A DNA stretch of 21,937 bases from positions 1 to 21,937 of the forward strand of contig CAAFZX010000049.1 in assembly GCA_900767675.1 (NCBI GenBank). The letters are read 5' to 3'. Of the stretch, positions 6,794 to 14,208 are shown piece after piece; the first letter of the stretch is position 1, and every line of letters starts with the position of its first letter. The translations under genes and the position numbers were made by a program. The notes under the pieces are model-generated. The model did not search any database and was not told the origin of the DNA. It worked only from the letters and a program-made list of their open reading frames with translations. This DNA comes from an uncultured Collinsella sp. Lineage in GTDB: Bacteria; Actinomycetota; Coriobacteriia; Coriobacteriales; Coriobacteriaceae.

Positions 6794-9535
6794 TCACTCG
6801 TCGAGCAGGAGGTCCGAGGAGCCGAGGCGCTCTTCTCGCGCCGGGGCGGCGCTCACGCTTATGTAGTCGAAGACATATGCGATCTCGCTTACGGGAACCT
6901 CTACGCGATAGCGCGTCGAGATGCTCGAGAAGCTCTGCCTGAAGGACTCGATGAAATCGGCGCGTTCCTCCTCGAAGCGGTCCTGGCCAACGTAGGTCTC
7001 AATGGGGTTTCTGGTAACAAGGCGCTCGACGAGACAGCAGAGGTGAACGTAGAGCCCAATGATGGCGTTGCTGCCGATCTTCTCGCCTGTCCTGCGCTGA
7101 AGCTCGTGCACGGCGCTCTCGATCTCATGGAATAGCCGCTCCGGGTCGAGGATGGTGATGGAGCGGATGACGTTCTGCAGCGTCATGTTCGAGAGCAGCT
7201 TCTCGTGGAAAGAAGAGAGCTCGGAAGCGTCAAGCCACCTGCCGAACACGGCATCAACCTTAGAGGCGGACGCCGTCGACATGATGTCCTCGAGGGCGAC
7301 GAAGGGGACGGAGGCGACCCCGGGGTCTCCCGTGCCGATGACGGCGCAGACGCGGTGCTCGGAGAAAACGGCGTCGTTCGACCCGTTCGCGACGAGCTGC
7401 TTGAAGGGCCTCGTGAGCAGGCGCGCGCCTATGGTGCGCGGGAGGCTCTGCGAGACGAGCTGGCGTATCCTCTCCGCGGCGTCGACCCCGGACTCGGAGC
7501 AGAAGACGATGGCGTCCTCACGGTTGACGCGCTCGATCACCTTGCAGTGCGTCACGCACGCGGCGGTCGCATCGCCAAGAACCTCGGCGATGGACTTGCC
7601 GCCGAGCAGCCCGACCCCGATCTCGAGCGCAAGACCGGTAGAGACGTTGTTCACCACGCCGATAGTGGAGTCGGTAACGTTCTCGAGGGCCTTATAGGCC
7701 TCCTCCAAGGAGCCCATGTCGACGAGGAACACGACCCCGGTGCAGTAGGAATGGCGGTCGACGAGGCGCTGGAGCGGACCGACGATGTCCTTCAGCTGCT
7801 GGTCGTAGGGCATGTCGACAGCCTCGTACACATGCATGCCGAGCATACGGTTCGCCGCGTCGGCGATGCTCGTCGCCGTTGAGTAGCCGTGGGACAAGAT
7901 GACGCAGAGCGTCCGAAGGGCCTTCGCATCGCGAGACTCCGATGCGACGCACAGCGTCAGAAGCGTCTTCGTGAAGTGATCGAGCGAGATTCCCAGCGCC
8001 CCTTCCACGTCTGCGGCGACCTGATCGGAGACACTCGAGGCAAACGGCAATTCGGAGGTCACGGCACCGAGGAGATGGGAGATTTGCTCCGCACAGGCAG
8101 ACTTTCGCTTAGCCAGGCCGATACCCGGCCACAACTGCAGGCAAATCTCCTGGGCCAGTAGAAAAGCGACCTTCCTCGAAAGCTCGATGCCATAAGAAGA
8201 GCCTGCGTCGGCAAGGACCGCGCCCACGACGCGCTCGAAGGCGCGCGACCTCGAGGAGGCGACGCCGTGGTCGAAGATCAAGTGATCCTCAACGCCGCGC
8301 ACAGCGGAGACAGCTTGCGAGACAAGCTCGGAGACAGAGAGCTCCCCGGCGCAGAATCGCTCATCGAGGGAGCACAGGGCATCGAGCGCCTGCTCGACCG
8401 GCCCTGTGCTCTCGGCGGCATCCAGAGACGCGTCGATCAGAACGCCATCGTCGGGCTGTTGATCGATCTGCGCGGAGGAGAGGAGCCCGCTGGGAAGAAG
8501 ATACGGGCGAACGACGACGTAGTCGCCCTCGCGATTGAGGAACGCTTTGGCGCAGCAGTTCGTCACGCAGGCGCGCAAGCCGGCGATGTTATCGGAAAAG
8601 TCCGCGTTCACGAGGCAACGGTATGCGCCGCGGCTGATCTTCACATCAGAACCGATTCGGCACCCCTCGCTGCGCAGGAAGCTCAAGATGAGATCCTCGC
8701 GCTCCTCGGGGGTCCGCTCCTTGAGTGAGGGGACGCGGGCACAGATGGGCATTTTGCTGTAGGCCGAGGAAACCTTCAGGTCATCGGCGGAAAGCGTCGT
8801 CGAAAGAACGAGGCGAGCGCGCGGCGCATCCTGGGAGGCATCGAGCCCGAGGGCCGTCGCAAGGCAGTGCTCCATCGCAGAGGGAGAGAGTGCCTCGATG
8901 CCGTTGACAAAGACCACACCCCCGCGCGCTTTCGCGATCGACTCGTCAAGAAGCCCGTTGAACGAGGCGGCGTCCGGGACCCCGGCGCAGTCGATGCGCA
9001 CATAGGAGGAGTCGCGGGACAGCAAGCCTTGGTTCTTGCCGTACTCGTACACAAGGCGAGAAAGGAAAGACTTACCGACACCCACGCCGCCGCTCAAGAG
9101 GATGGGCAGGCCAAACGGAGGGTACTGAACCGCAGCCTTGCACTGCTCGACAACGGAGCTGAGGCTCATGTCGAAGCCCACGGCACGCGCGAAGTCGCGG
9201 TGATCGGCGATTCCCGTCGCCTGGATGAGGTCGGCGAGCGAGGCGTACTCGCTTGCAGAGAGCTTTACCTGAAAACGCTTCTGGAACGCGCGGCGATGAA
9301 AATAACGGACAGGCCTGCCCGCCACCTTAACCACAAGACCGGCGCGAACAAGGTCGTTGAGGTACTGGCTCGCCAGGCTCCTGGAGATGATGAGCGTCTC
9401 GGCGATGTCGGAGGTGGACAGACGGGCAAGGTCGTCGAGCGAGACGGCAGAGGTGAGGGCCTCGAGATGCTCGAGAATCCTGTCCCTCATGTCGATGGGT
9501 TTCTTTGCCAAGCTGTCCTGTGTGGTCTTGTCCAT
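6794..9535 (-). CDS. LevR/ManR-type PRD regulator with a degenerate AAA+ domain
   Basis: The 913-residue protein has the LevR domain order: winged HTH (~15-80), AAA+ (~120-340) with Walker A GGVGVGKS at 149-156, PRD1 (~390-500), an EIIA(Man)-like domain with LSHG (His549), an EIIB(Gat)-like domain with IVFCSESG (Cys679), and PRD2 (~775-890, His831). Such proteins activate mannose-family PTS operons and are switched by PTS phosphorylation. Two things are odd. The GAFTGA loop that contacts sigma-54 is absent, the segment between Walker A and B being shortened. Walker B reads GGVVFVNGIE (205-214) instead of LFLDE. It may therefore act without sigma-54, as a DNA-binding switch. AGGAGG lies upstream of ATG 9535. 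It precedes the EIIB gene on the same strand. Confidence 0.88.
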   Translation of the reverse strand: MDKTTQDSLAKKPIDMRDRILEHLEALTSAVSLDDLARLSTSDIAETLIISRSLASQYLNDLVRAGLVVKVAGRPVRYFHRRAFQKRFQVKLSASEYASLADLIQATGIADHRDFARAVGFDMSLSSVVEQCKAAVQYPPFGLPILLSGGVGVGKSFLSRLVYEYGKNQGLLSRDSSYVRIDCAGVPDAASFNGLLDESIAKARGGVVFVNGIEALSPSAMEHCLATALGLDASQDAPRARLVLSTTLSADDLKVSSAYSKMPICARVPSLKERTPEEREDLILSFLRSEGCRIGSDVKISRGAYRCLVNADFSDNIAGLRACVTNCCAKAFLNREGDYVVVRPYLLPSGLLSSAQIDQQPDDGVLIDASLDAAESTGPVEQALDALCSLDERFCAGELSVSELVSQAVSAVRGVEDHLIFDHGVASSRSRAFERVVGAVLADAGSSYGIELSRKVAFLLAQEICLQLWPGIGLAKRKSACAEQISHLLGAVTSELPFASSVSDQVAADVEGALGISLDHFTKTLLTLCVASESRDAKALRTLCVILSHGYSTATSIADAANRMLGMHVYEAVDMPYDQQLKDIVGPLQRLVDRHSYCTGVVFLVDMGSLEEAYKALENVTDSTIGVVNNVSTGLALEIGVGLLGGKSIAEVLGDATAACVTHCKVIERVNREDAIVFCSESGVDAAERIRQLVSQSLPRTIGARLLTRPFKQLVANGSNDAVFSEHRVCAVIGTGDPGVASVPFVALEDIMSTASASKVDAVFGRWLDASELSSFHEKLLSNMTLQNVIRSITILDPERLFHEIESAVHELQRRTGEKIGSNAIIGLYVHLCCLVERLVTRNPIETYVGQDRFEEERADFIESFRQSFSSISTRYRVEVPVSEIAYVFDYISVSAAPAREERLGSSDLLLDE

Positions 9536-9559
9536 GACTTCTTACCTCCTCGTACAAGG

Positions 9560-9565
9560 AGTATA
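9560..9565 (-). promoter_or_regulatory. Possible -10 element of the regulator gene
   Basis: TATACT reads on the minus strand 25 bp upstream of the regulator ATG, just ahead of its ribosome binding site. No good -35 lies at 16-18 bp. The resulting leader would be only ~18 nt. Confidence 0.3.
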
Positions 9566-9709
9566 AGGGGAGAACAGAGAACGGAAGGGGGCGCGTGGGG
9601 GAATCAACAGCTCCGAGGAAAAGTCCACCACTTGAGGGGCAGAAAACAACGGCCATTGAACATTCAGGGCCGACGCTCAACACTTCGGCTCGACACTTCG
9701 CTTTGGAAA
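9566..9709. other. Non-coding region upstream of the regulator, with a 13-bp tandem repeat
   Basis: No gene is visible. Two adjacent 13-bp repeats, CGCTCAACACTTC (9674-9686) and GGCTCGACACTTC (9687-9699), agree at 11 of 13 positions. They lie about 110-125 bp upstream of the putative -10 element and might be binding sites, but a single pair is weak evidence. Confidence 0.35.
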
Positions 9710-9762
9710 GGGCCCGGCGCGCCGGGGTCCCAACATAAAGAAGGGCCCCGGCGCGCAGGGCC
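9710..9762 (-). terminator. GC-rich hairpin after the mtnN remnant
   Basis: The arms 9710-9731 and 9743-9762 are nearly complementary (GGCGCGCC core, one bulge, one mismatch) with an 11-nt loop, directly behind the stop codon of the mtnN remnant. Only a short CTTTCC follows on the minus strand, so termination may be weak. It separates the remnant from the sugar regulator. Confidence 0.6.
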
Positions 9763-10101
9763 TAAAGCTTAACCATGCGCGCGGCGATGCGGGCGCAGTC
9801 GCAGGCGGCCTTCTTCTCGAAGGTGTTGTAGTCGACGACCCGGCCCTCGGCGCAGGGCTTGTCGCTGATGGCGCGCACGACGACGAGGGGCACGCCGTTG
9901 AGATAAGCGGCCTGCGCGATGGTGCAGCCCTCCATCTCGCAGCACAGGTCGCCGAAGGTCGCGAGGATTCGCTCCTTCTGTTCCGCGGGCGAGACGAACT
10001 GGTCGCCGGAGACGACGCGGCCCTTGAGGACCTTAATGTCGGGGGCGACGGCGGCCGCGGCGGCGCACGCCGCCAGCAAGGACCGGAACGGATCGCGCAA
10101 G
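9762..10101 (-). pseudogene. mtnN: 5'-methylthioadenosine/S-adenosylhomocysteine nucleosidase, 3' part only
   Basis: About 110 C-terminal residues of MTA/SAH nucleosidase are preserved in frame to TAG 9762. They contain KGRVVSGDQFV, then CCEMEGCTIAQAAYLNGVPLVVVRAISD, which holds the EME substrate-contact motif and the catalytic Asp of the RAISD motif. The enzyme is normally ~230 residues; the first ~125, with the catalytic Glu near the N-terminus, are missing. Upstream of ~10100 the frame continues antisense through an IS3 transposase remnant, so its apparent N-terminus is not real protein. The intact part shows no stop or frameshift, which suggests that the break is fairly recent. Confidence 0.8.
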
Positions 10102-10104
10102 ATC

Positions 10105-10537
10105 AAGGCGTCGCCCGGGAGGTCGGGCGTTACCGTCAGCCGGCGCCGCGTCTGCCGCATCATGAGGGAGAACGGCCTGGCCGGCGCATACGGCAGAAAG
10201 AGGTTCAAGGTGCACCCCGGGGCGGTCAACGAGGCCGACGTGTCGAACGTCGTCGCGCGCGGCTTCGGCGGCAGGGCGCCGTGCACCCATAAATGCAGCG
10301 ACTTGGCCTGCGTGCGCGTCGGGGCGTCGTGGAACTACGTCTGCCTGCTCGTCGACCTCTGCAACGGGGAGATCGTCGGCCACTCCGAAGGACCGAGGAG
10401 GGACGCGCGAGCTCCGAGCCAAGCTCTTGGATTACGTGCACTGGTACAACAACTTCAGGATCCACTCGACGCTGGGCTACATGTCGCCGGTCGAGTTTAG
10501 GGAGGCGGGGCCGTCCCTCCCGGAATCGTCCAAATAA
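10105..10537 (+). pseudogene. IS3-family transposase (orfB), truncated and internally deleted
   Basis: Two pieces of an IS3-group DDE transposase are visible. The first frame (from ~10117) reads VSRRRVCRIMRENGLAG (HTH-21 tail) and later SDLACVRVGASWNYVCLLVDLCNGEIVGHS, the first part of the rve integrase core. In the second frame (10409-10537) ELRAKLLDYVHWYNNFRIHS, then TLGYMSPVEF, ends at TAA 10537; this is the classic C-terminus. The segment between, with the HTDRGS strand and the catalytic Glu, is deleted, and the 5' half of orfB plus all of orfA is gone. It abuts the broken end of mtnN. Confidence 0.85.
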
Positions 10538-11244
10538 GTGTTGCCAATCCATAGCCAATCCAGCCATCATCTCCGCGAAGGCGGACGTCAGGAAAAGCTC
10601 GGCTTGAGCTCGGTCGGACGCGGTCTGTAGGGCATCATTCAGGCTCAGGGGGTCTCCTTGTCTTCTTCGGTCGTAACCTGAATGATAGGGACGGTCCCTT
10701 CTCTCTTTCCCCTTCGTTTTCGACGCGTCACCCTCTCGGCGGGCTTAAGGCCCGCGCTCGCGGGTGCAGGGGCTACGCCCAAACCCCAAAAACGTAACGC
10801 CGTGCTCGAAGCGTTTCCGGACGTCAGCGTAATCTCAAATCCCGTTCGTCAACTCATGGGCAAGCCACCTGAGACTACTCATTTCTCCTACTGGCAATGA
10901 AGGCCTGCGACCTGCAGTTTTGCAAACTGCTTGAAAGCCACCTGCGTTGATTCACTTCCTATTGCAGCTGGCGGCTTGCACGCGAAAAGGCATTTAAGTT
11001 TCAAAACGGGCGTTTTCGGCGCTATCGAGCCTCCAAAGGCATCCCGCCGCGCCCTTTGGGACAAAAACAAAAACTCAAAGCCCTGAGTTCGAAAATAGTT
11101 TTTGGAGTTGTCCCGACTTTTGTCCCCGAAGCCGACGAAACGCGACAGGGTGTCACCTGGCGGCACTCGATTCGAGACGGCACCGAAAACTGGATGCAAC
11201 CGGAATGACAGGACGGCAGAACCGAAGCCATCGAGTGGGGATAG
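10538..11244. other. 700-bp non-coding stretch rich in short inverted and direct repeats
   Basis: I see no credible gene. A 132-codon minus-strand frame (10888-11286) starts inside the ribosomal terminator and lacks a ribosome binding site. Structure present: the inverted repeat 10634-10686; GGGACGGTCCC (10688-10698); neighbouring GC hairpins between about 10738 and 10770; GCAGTTT-TGC-AAACTGC near 10915-10931; and two loose copies of an AAGCCACCTG-led repeat (about 10862-10900 and 10935-10970). Part of it may be the degraded right end of the IS3 element. Confidence 0.5.
10634..10686. repeat. 10-bp perfect inverted repeat with a 33-nt spacer
   Basis: ATCATTCAGG (10634-10643) and CCTGAATGAT (10677-10686) are perfect complements. 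The spacer is pyrimidine-rich (CTCCTTGTCTTCTTC). There is no T-run on either side, so the structure is not a typical terminator. Confidence 0.5.
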
Positions 11245-11278
11245 AAAAAGGCCCGGGTGCCATGGCATCCGGGCCTTT
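11245..11278 (-). terminator. Terminator after rplX
   Basis: On the minus strand AAGGCCCGGATGCC pairs with GGCACCCGGGCCTT (one G-T pair), followed by TTTTTCT. It starts 27 bp after the rplX stop. This marks the end of the ribosomal transcription unit at rplX, where most bacteria run on to rplE. Confidence 0.88.
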
Positions 11279-11304
11279 GCTAGCAACTTGATGTTGCGGG
11301 CAGC

Positions 11305-11610
11305 TTAGAACTTGTGGCCGCACTTCTTGCAGACGCGCAGCTTGTTCTTGCCGTCCTTCTCGTGACCGACGCGGGTAACCTTACCGCACTCGGGGCAAAC
11401 GAGATTGACGTTGGAGGCATCGATGGGAGCCTCCTGCGAAACGATACCACCCTGCTGGTTGGCAGCGTTGGGCTTGACGGCCTTCTTGACGACCGAAACG
11501 CCCTCGACAACGACCTTGTTCTCGGCGGGGAGAGCACGCAGGACAACGCCCTGCTTGCCGCGATCCTTACCAGAGAGAACCTGGACCTTATCGCCCTTCT
11601 TGATATACAT
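11305..11610 (-). CDS. rplX: 50S ribosomal protein L24
   Basis: The 101-residue protein opens with the KOW motif (KKGDKVQVLSGKDRGKQGVV, 4-23) through which L24 starts 50S assembly by binding the 5' end of 23S rRNA. The C-terminal part has two CxxC pairs (Cys72/Cys75 and Cys94/Cys97), a zinc-ribbon form of L24 seen in many Gram-positives. GGGGAGA lies before ATG 11610, 13 bp after the rplN stop. It is the last gene of this block. Confidence 0.97.
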   Translation of the reverse strand: MYIKKGDKVQVLSGKDRGKQGVVLRALPAENKVVVEGVSVVKKAVKPNAANQQGGIVSQEAPIDASNVNLVCPECGKVTRVGHEKDGKNKLRVCKKCGHKF

Positions 11611-11623
11611 ATATCTCCCCTAA

Positions 11624-11992
11624 CTACAGGGTCTCGGGAGCGAGCGAGACGATCTTCATGTACTTCTTGTCACGAAGCTCGCGAGCGACGGGCCCGAAGA
11701 TACGGGTGCCGACGGGCGAACCATCGTTATTGATGACAACGCAGGCGTTCTCATCAAAGCGAATGTAGGAGCCATCCTTGCGGCGGATCTCCTTAACGGT
11801 GCGAACGACGACGCAACGGACAACGTCCTTCTTCTTGACGTTGGCGCCAGGGGTGGCCTCCTGGACAGCACCGATGAACACATCGCCGATGCCTGCATAA
11901 CGACGCTTGGAACCGCCAAGCACCTTGATGCAGCGAATCTTGCGAGCGCCGGAGTTGTCGGCGACGTTCAGCATGGTTTGCATCTGAATCAT
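11624..11992 (-). CDS. rplN: 50S ribosomal protein L14
   Basis: The 122-residue L14 has the standard length. It starts MIQMQTMLNVADNSGA and contains GDVFIGAVQEATPGANVKKKDVV and GSYIRFDENACVVIN, then the C-terminal GPVARELRDK. It bridges to 16S rRNA at the subunit interface. The start has GGAGG upstream. It is separated from rpsQ by 118 bp that can form an extended RNA structure, unlike the tight spacing elsewhere in this block. Confidence 0.98.
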   Translation of the reverse strand: MIQMQTMLNVADNSGARKIRCIKVLGGSKRRYAGIGDVFIGAVQEATPGANVKKKDVVRCVVVRTVKEIRRKDGSYIRFDENACVVINNDGSPVGTRIFGPVARELRDKKYMKIVSLAPETL

Positions 11993-11997
11993 GGTAG

Positions 11998-12090
11998 ATG
12001 TTCCTCCGAACTAAGAACCGAAGAGAGGTGCGCAGCCTTTACGCGGCCCGTGGTATGCAAGCCAGGCATACGCACATCTTCGGAAACGTA
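11998..12090 (-). promoter_or_regulatory. Potential structured RNA leader between rpsQ and rplN
   Basis: In the minus-strand transcript CCGAAGA pairs with TCTTCGG (12077-12083 with 12018-12024). Inside it GTGCG pairs with CGCAC (12071-12075 with 12028-12032), and GTATG/CATAC (12067-12071, 12053-12057) forms an alternative or stacked inner helix. A smaller AGTCG-CGACT hairpin lies just upstream. The whole precedes the rplN ribosome binding site. This layout suits an autoregulatory or processing element, but no matching family is known to me. Confidence 0.5.
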
Positions 12091-12110
12091 CAAGTCGTAA
12101 GAGCGACTGC

Positions 12111-12371
12111 TTATTTAGCGCGCTCGACGACCTCGATGAGGCGCCAACGCTTCATCTTGGACATAGGACGGGTCTCCATAACGCGGACGGTATCGCCCAC
12201 GCCAGCCGTGCACTCCTCGTCGTGAGCGTGCAGCTTCTTGGAGCTGGTCATCATCTTGCCGTACTTGGGGTGACGCTTGCGCTCGGTGATGGTGACAACA
12301 ATGGTCTTGGCACCGGAGACGGAGGTAACGACACCCGTACGGACCTTACGCGAGTTACGCGAATCAGTCAT
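12111..12371 (-). CDS. rpsQ: 30S ribosomal protein S17
   Basis: An 86-residue S17 with the OB-fold landmarks RKVRTGVVTSVSGAKTIVVTI (9-29), KKLHAHDEE and the closing GDTVRVMETRPMSKMKRWRL. It is a primary 16S rRNA binder for the 30S body. AAGGAGA precedes ATG 12371, 16 bp after the rpmC stop. It is the last gene of the segment starting at rplB. Confidence 0.97.
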   Translation of the reverse strand: MTDSRNSRKVRTGVVTSVSGAKTIVVTITERKRHPKYGKMMTSSKKLHAHDEECTAGVGDTVRVMETRPMSKMKRWRLIEVVERAK

Positions 12372-12387
12372 GTTCTCTCCTTAGGTC

Positions 12388-12603
12388 CTACTCGGCGACA
12401 GCGGACTTCTCCGCTGCGATCTCGCGGGCGCGCTGCTCCGTGAGGACGCGAGCGATGTCCTTCTTCACGGTGTTGACGCGAGCGGTGTTGTCCAGCTGGC
12501 TGGTGGCCATCTGGAAACGAAGGTTAAAGAGCTCGGCGCGCATTTCCTTCAGCTTCTCAACGAGCTGAGCGTCCGAGAGCTCACGAATCTCTGCGGGCTT
12601 CAT
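12388..12603 (-). CDS. rpmC: 50S ribosomal protein L29
   Basis: A 71-residue L29, two helices. It starts MKPAEIRELSDAQLVEKLKE and has ELFNLRFQMATSQLDN, the conserved turn. It sits at the exit tunnel near L23, where targeting factors dock. Its ATG overlaps the rplP stop by one base (TAATG), so translation is probably coupled. Confidence 0.97.
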   Translation of the reverse strand: MKPAEIRELSDAQLVEKLKEMRAELFNLRFQMATSQLDNTARVNTVKKDIARVLTEQRAREIAAEKSAVAE

Positions 12604-13106
12604 TAGTTCTCCTCCTTGGCGGCGGCGGCGTCCTCAGCAGCCCACTTGGCCTCGAGAGCGGCCTCCTCAGCCATCTCCTTCTCGATGCGCTGCTCAGCGT
12701 TCTTGGCAGCAACAATCTTGGTCTTGATGGGAAGCTTGTGCTGTGCAAGACGCAGAGCCTCGCGAGCGACCTCCTCGGGCACGCCCTTGACCTCGAACAT
12801 GATGCGGCCGGGCTTGACGACGGCCACCCACTCCTCGGGGTTACCCTTACCAGAACCCATGCGAGTCTCGGCAGGCTTCTTGGTGATGGGCTTATCGGGG
12901 AAGATCGTGATGTAGACACGACCGCCACGCTTCATGTAGCGGGTCATGGCAATACGAGCGGCCTCGATCTGACGGTTGGTGATCCAATGGGCCTCGAGAG
13001 CCTGGATACCAAACTCGCCGAAATGCAGCTCGGTATTACCCTTGGCCTGGCCCTTCATAGAGCCACGCTGCACCTTGCGGTGAAGAATACGCTTAGGGGC
13101 AAGCAC
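12603..13106 (-). CDS. rplP: 50S ribosomal protein L16 with a long Ala/Glu-rich tail
   Basis: The core (about residues 1-137) is a normal L16: PKRILHRKVQRG, then GRVYITIFPDKPITKKPAETRMGSGKGNPEEWVAVVKPGRIMFE and the final AQHKLPIKTKIV. L16 helps position tRNA in the A site. The protein has 167 residues against the usual ~137-145. The extra ~30 are a charged Ala/Glu/Lys helix-like tail (MAEEAALEAKWAAEDAAAAK). The start is GTG 13106, which overlaps the rpsC stop (TAGTG). Confidence 0.96.
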   Translation of the reverse strand: MLAPKRILHRKVQRGSMKGQAKGNTELHFGEFGIQALEAHWITNRQIEAARIAMTRYMKRGGRVYITIFPDKPITKKPAETRMGSGKGNPEEWVAVVKPGRIMFEVKGVPEEVAREALRLAQHKLPIKTKIVAAKNAEQRIEKEMAEEAALEAKWAAEDAAAAKEEN

Positions 13107-13816
13107 TACTGACCCCTCCTCTCGGAGTTACGACGACGAGGACGGGAAGAGCCCTCGAGTGCAGGGTTGGGAACGGGCTGGCCCGGGAGCTTCTCGCCCA
13201 GGTAGATCCAGACCTTCACGCCGCAAGCGCCCATGGTGGTGCTGGCGACAGCCGTGCCGTAGTCGATCTTGGCACGGAGGGTGTGCAGAGGCACGCGACC
13301 CTCACGGTACCACTCACGACGGCCCATCTCGGCACCGCCGAGACGACCGGAGCACTGGATACGGATGCCCTTGGCGCCGGCCTTGCGGGCGGACTGGACA
13401 GCCTTGCGCATGGCGCGACGGAAGGCAACGCGGCCCTCGAGCTGCTCAGCGATGGACTGAGCAACGAGGTTGGCGTCGAGCTCGGGGCGCTTGATCTCGA
13501 CAACGTCGACGGAGAGCTGGCCCTTGGAGACGCCAGCGACCTTCTCGAGCTCGGTGCGGAGGGTATCGATCTCGGCACCCTTCTTACCGATGACAACGCC
13601 GGGGCGAGCGGTGAGGATGATGACCTTCACCTTGTCGCCAGCGCGCTCAATCTCGACGCGGGAGACAGCTGCGCGGGAAAGACGCTTCTCGAGGTACTTG
13701 CGGATCTCGAGATCGTTACCGAGGGTCTTAGCGTAATCCTTCTCTGCGAACCAGCGGGAGCGCCAGTTCTCGGTGATGCCAAGACGGAAGCCGGTGGGGT
13801 AGACTTTCTGACCCAT
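13106..13816 (-). CDS. rpsC: 30S ribosomal protein S3
   Basis: The 236-residue S3 starts GQKVYPTGFRLGITENW. Its KH type-2 domain carries GKKG at 77-80, and the C-terminal domain has CSGRLGGAEMGRREWYREGRVPLHTLRA. It lines the mRNA entry channel with S4 and S5. The tail is Arg/Ser/Pro-rich. The ribosome binding site AAGGAGG is inside the last rplV codons, 6 bp separate the two genes, and its stop overlaps the rplP start. Confidence 0.98.
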   Translation of the reverse strand: MGQKVYPTGFRLGITENWRSRWFAEKDYAKTLGNDLEIRKYLEKRLSRAAVSRVEIERAGDKVKVIILTARPGVVIGKKGAEIDTLRTELEKVAGVSKGQLSVDVVEIKRPELDANLVAQSIAEQLEGRVAFRRAMRKAVQSARKAGAKGIRIQCSGRLGGAEMGRREWYREGRVPLHTLRAKIDYGTAVASTTMGACGVKVWIYLGEKLPGQPVPNPALEGSSRPRRRNSERRGQ

Positions 13817-13822
13817 ACAGCT

Positions 13823-14194
13823 TTACGCCTCCTTTCGAGGAGCAACGACGACGGTGATGTGGGAAGTACGCTTCAGAATGCGAGAAGCGGAACCCTTGGC
13901 GCGGGGACGGATGCGCTTAAGCGTCGGACCCTCGTCAACATAGGCAGCGGCGACAACCAGGTTGTCGGCACGCAGACCGTTGTTGTTCTCGGCGTTCGCA
14001 ACGGCGGAACGGAGAACCTTCTCGACATCCACGGCGACGGCGCGGTCGCAGAAGTGGAGGATGTCGAAGGCCTGAGCGACAGGCTTGCGGCGGATCAGAT
14101 CGACCACCAGGCGGGCCTTGCTGGGGGAAACACGCACGTACTTAGCGACGGCGCGAACCTCGGTGGCCTCAGTTTCAATAGACTTAGTTGCCAT
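13823..14194 (-). CDS. rplV: 50S ribosomal protein L22
   Basis: The 123-residue L22 has VRAVAKYVRVSPSKARLVVDLIR near the start and the exit-tunnel beta-hairpin with GPTLKRIRPRAKGSASRILKRTSHITVVV at the end. This hairpin lines the peptide tunnel and is the site of macrolide-resistance mutations in other bacteria. GGGGG lies upstream of ATG 14194, 14 bp after the rpsS stop. Confidence 0.97.
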   Translation of the reverse strand: MATKSIETEATEVRAVAKYVRVSPSKARLVVDLIRRKPVAQAFDILHFCDRAVAVDVEKVLRSAVANAENNNGLRADNLVVAAAYVDEGPTLKRIRPRAKGSASRILKRTSHITVVVAPRKEA

Positions 14195-14208
14195 TTACGG
14201 TTAACCCC

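Noticed and set aside
5438..7135. Plus-strand open frame of 565 codons opposite the EIIC/EIIB/regulator genes
   Set aside because: Antisense shadow; it crosses several gene boundaries and has the typical Asp/Glu/His-rich composition of mirror frames.
10102..10286. N-terminal extension of the mtnN remnant
   Set aside because: These codons are antisense to the IS3 transposase remnant, which shows clear transposase motifs on the plus strand, so the extension is a chance open frame.
10888..11286. Minus-strand frame of 132 codons downstream of rplX
   Set aside because: Its start lies inside the rplX terminator, no ribosome binding site is present, and the region shows only repeat structure.
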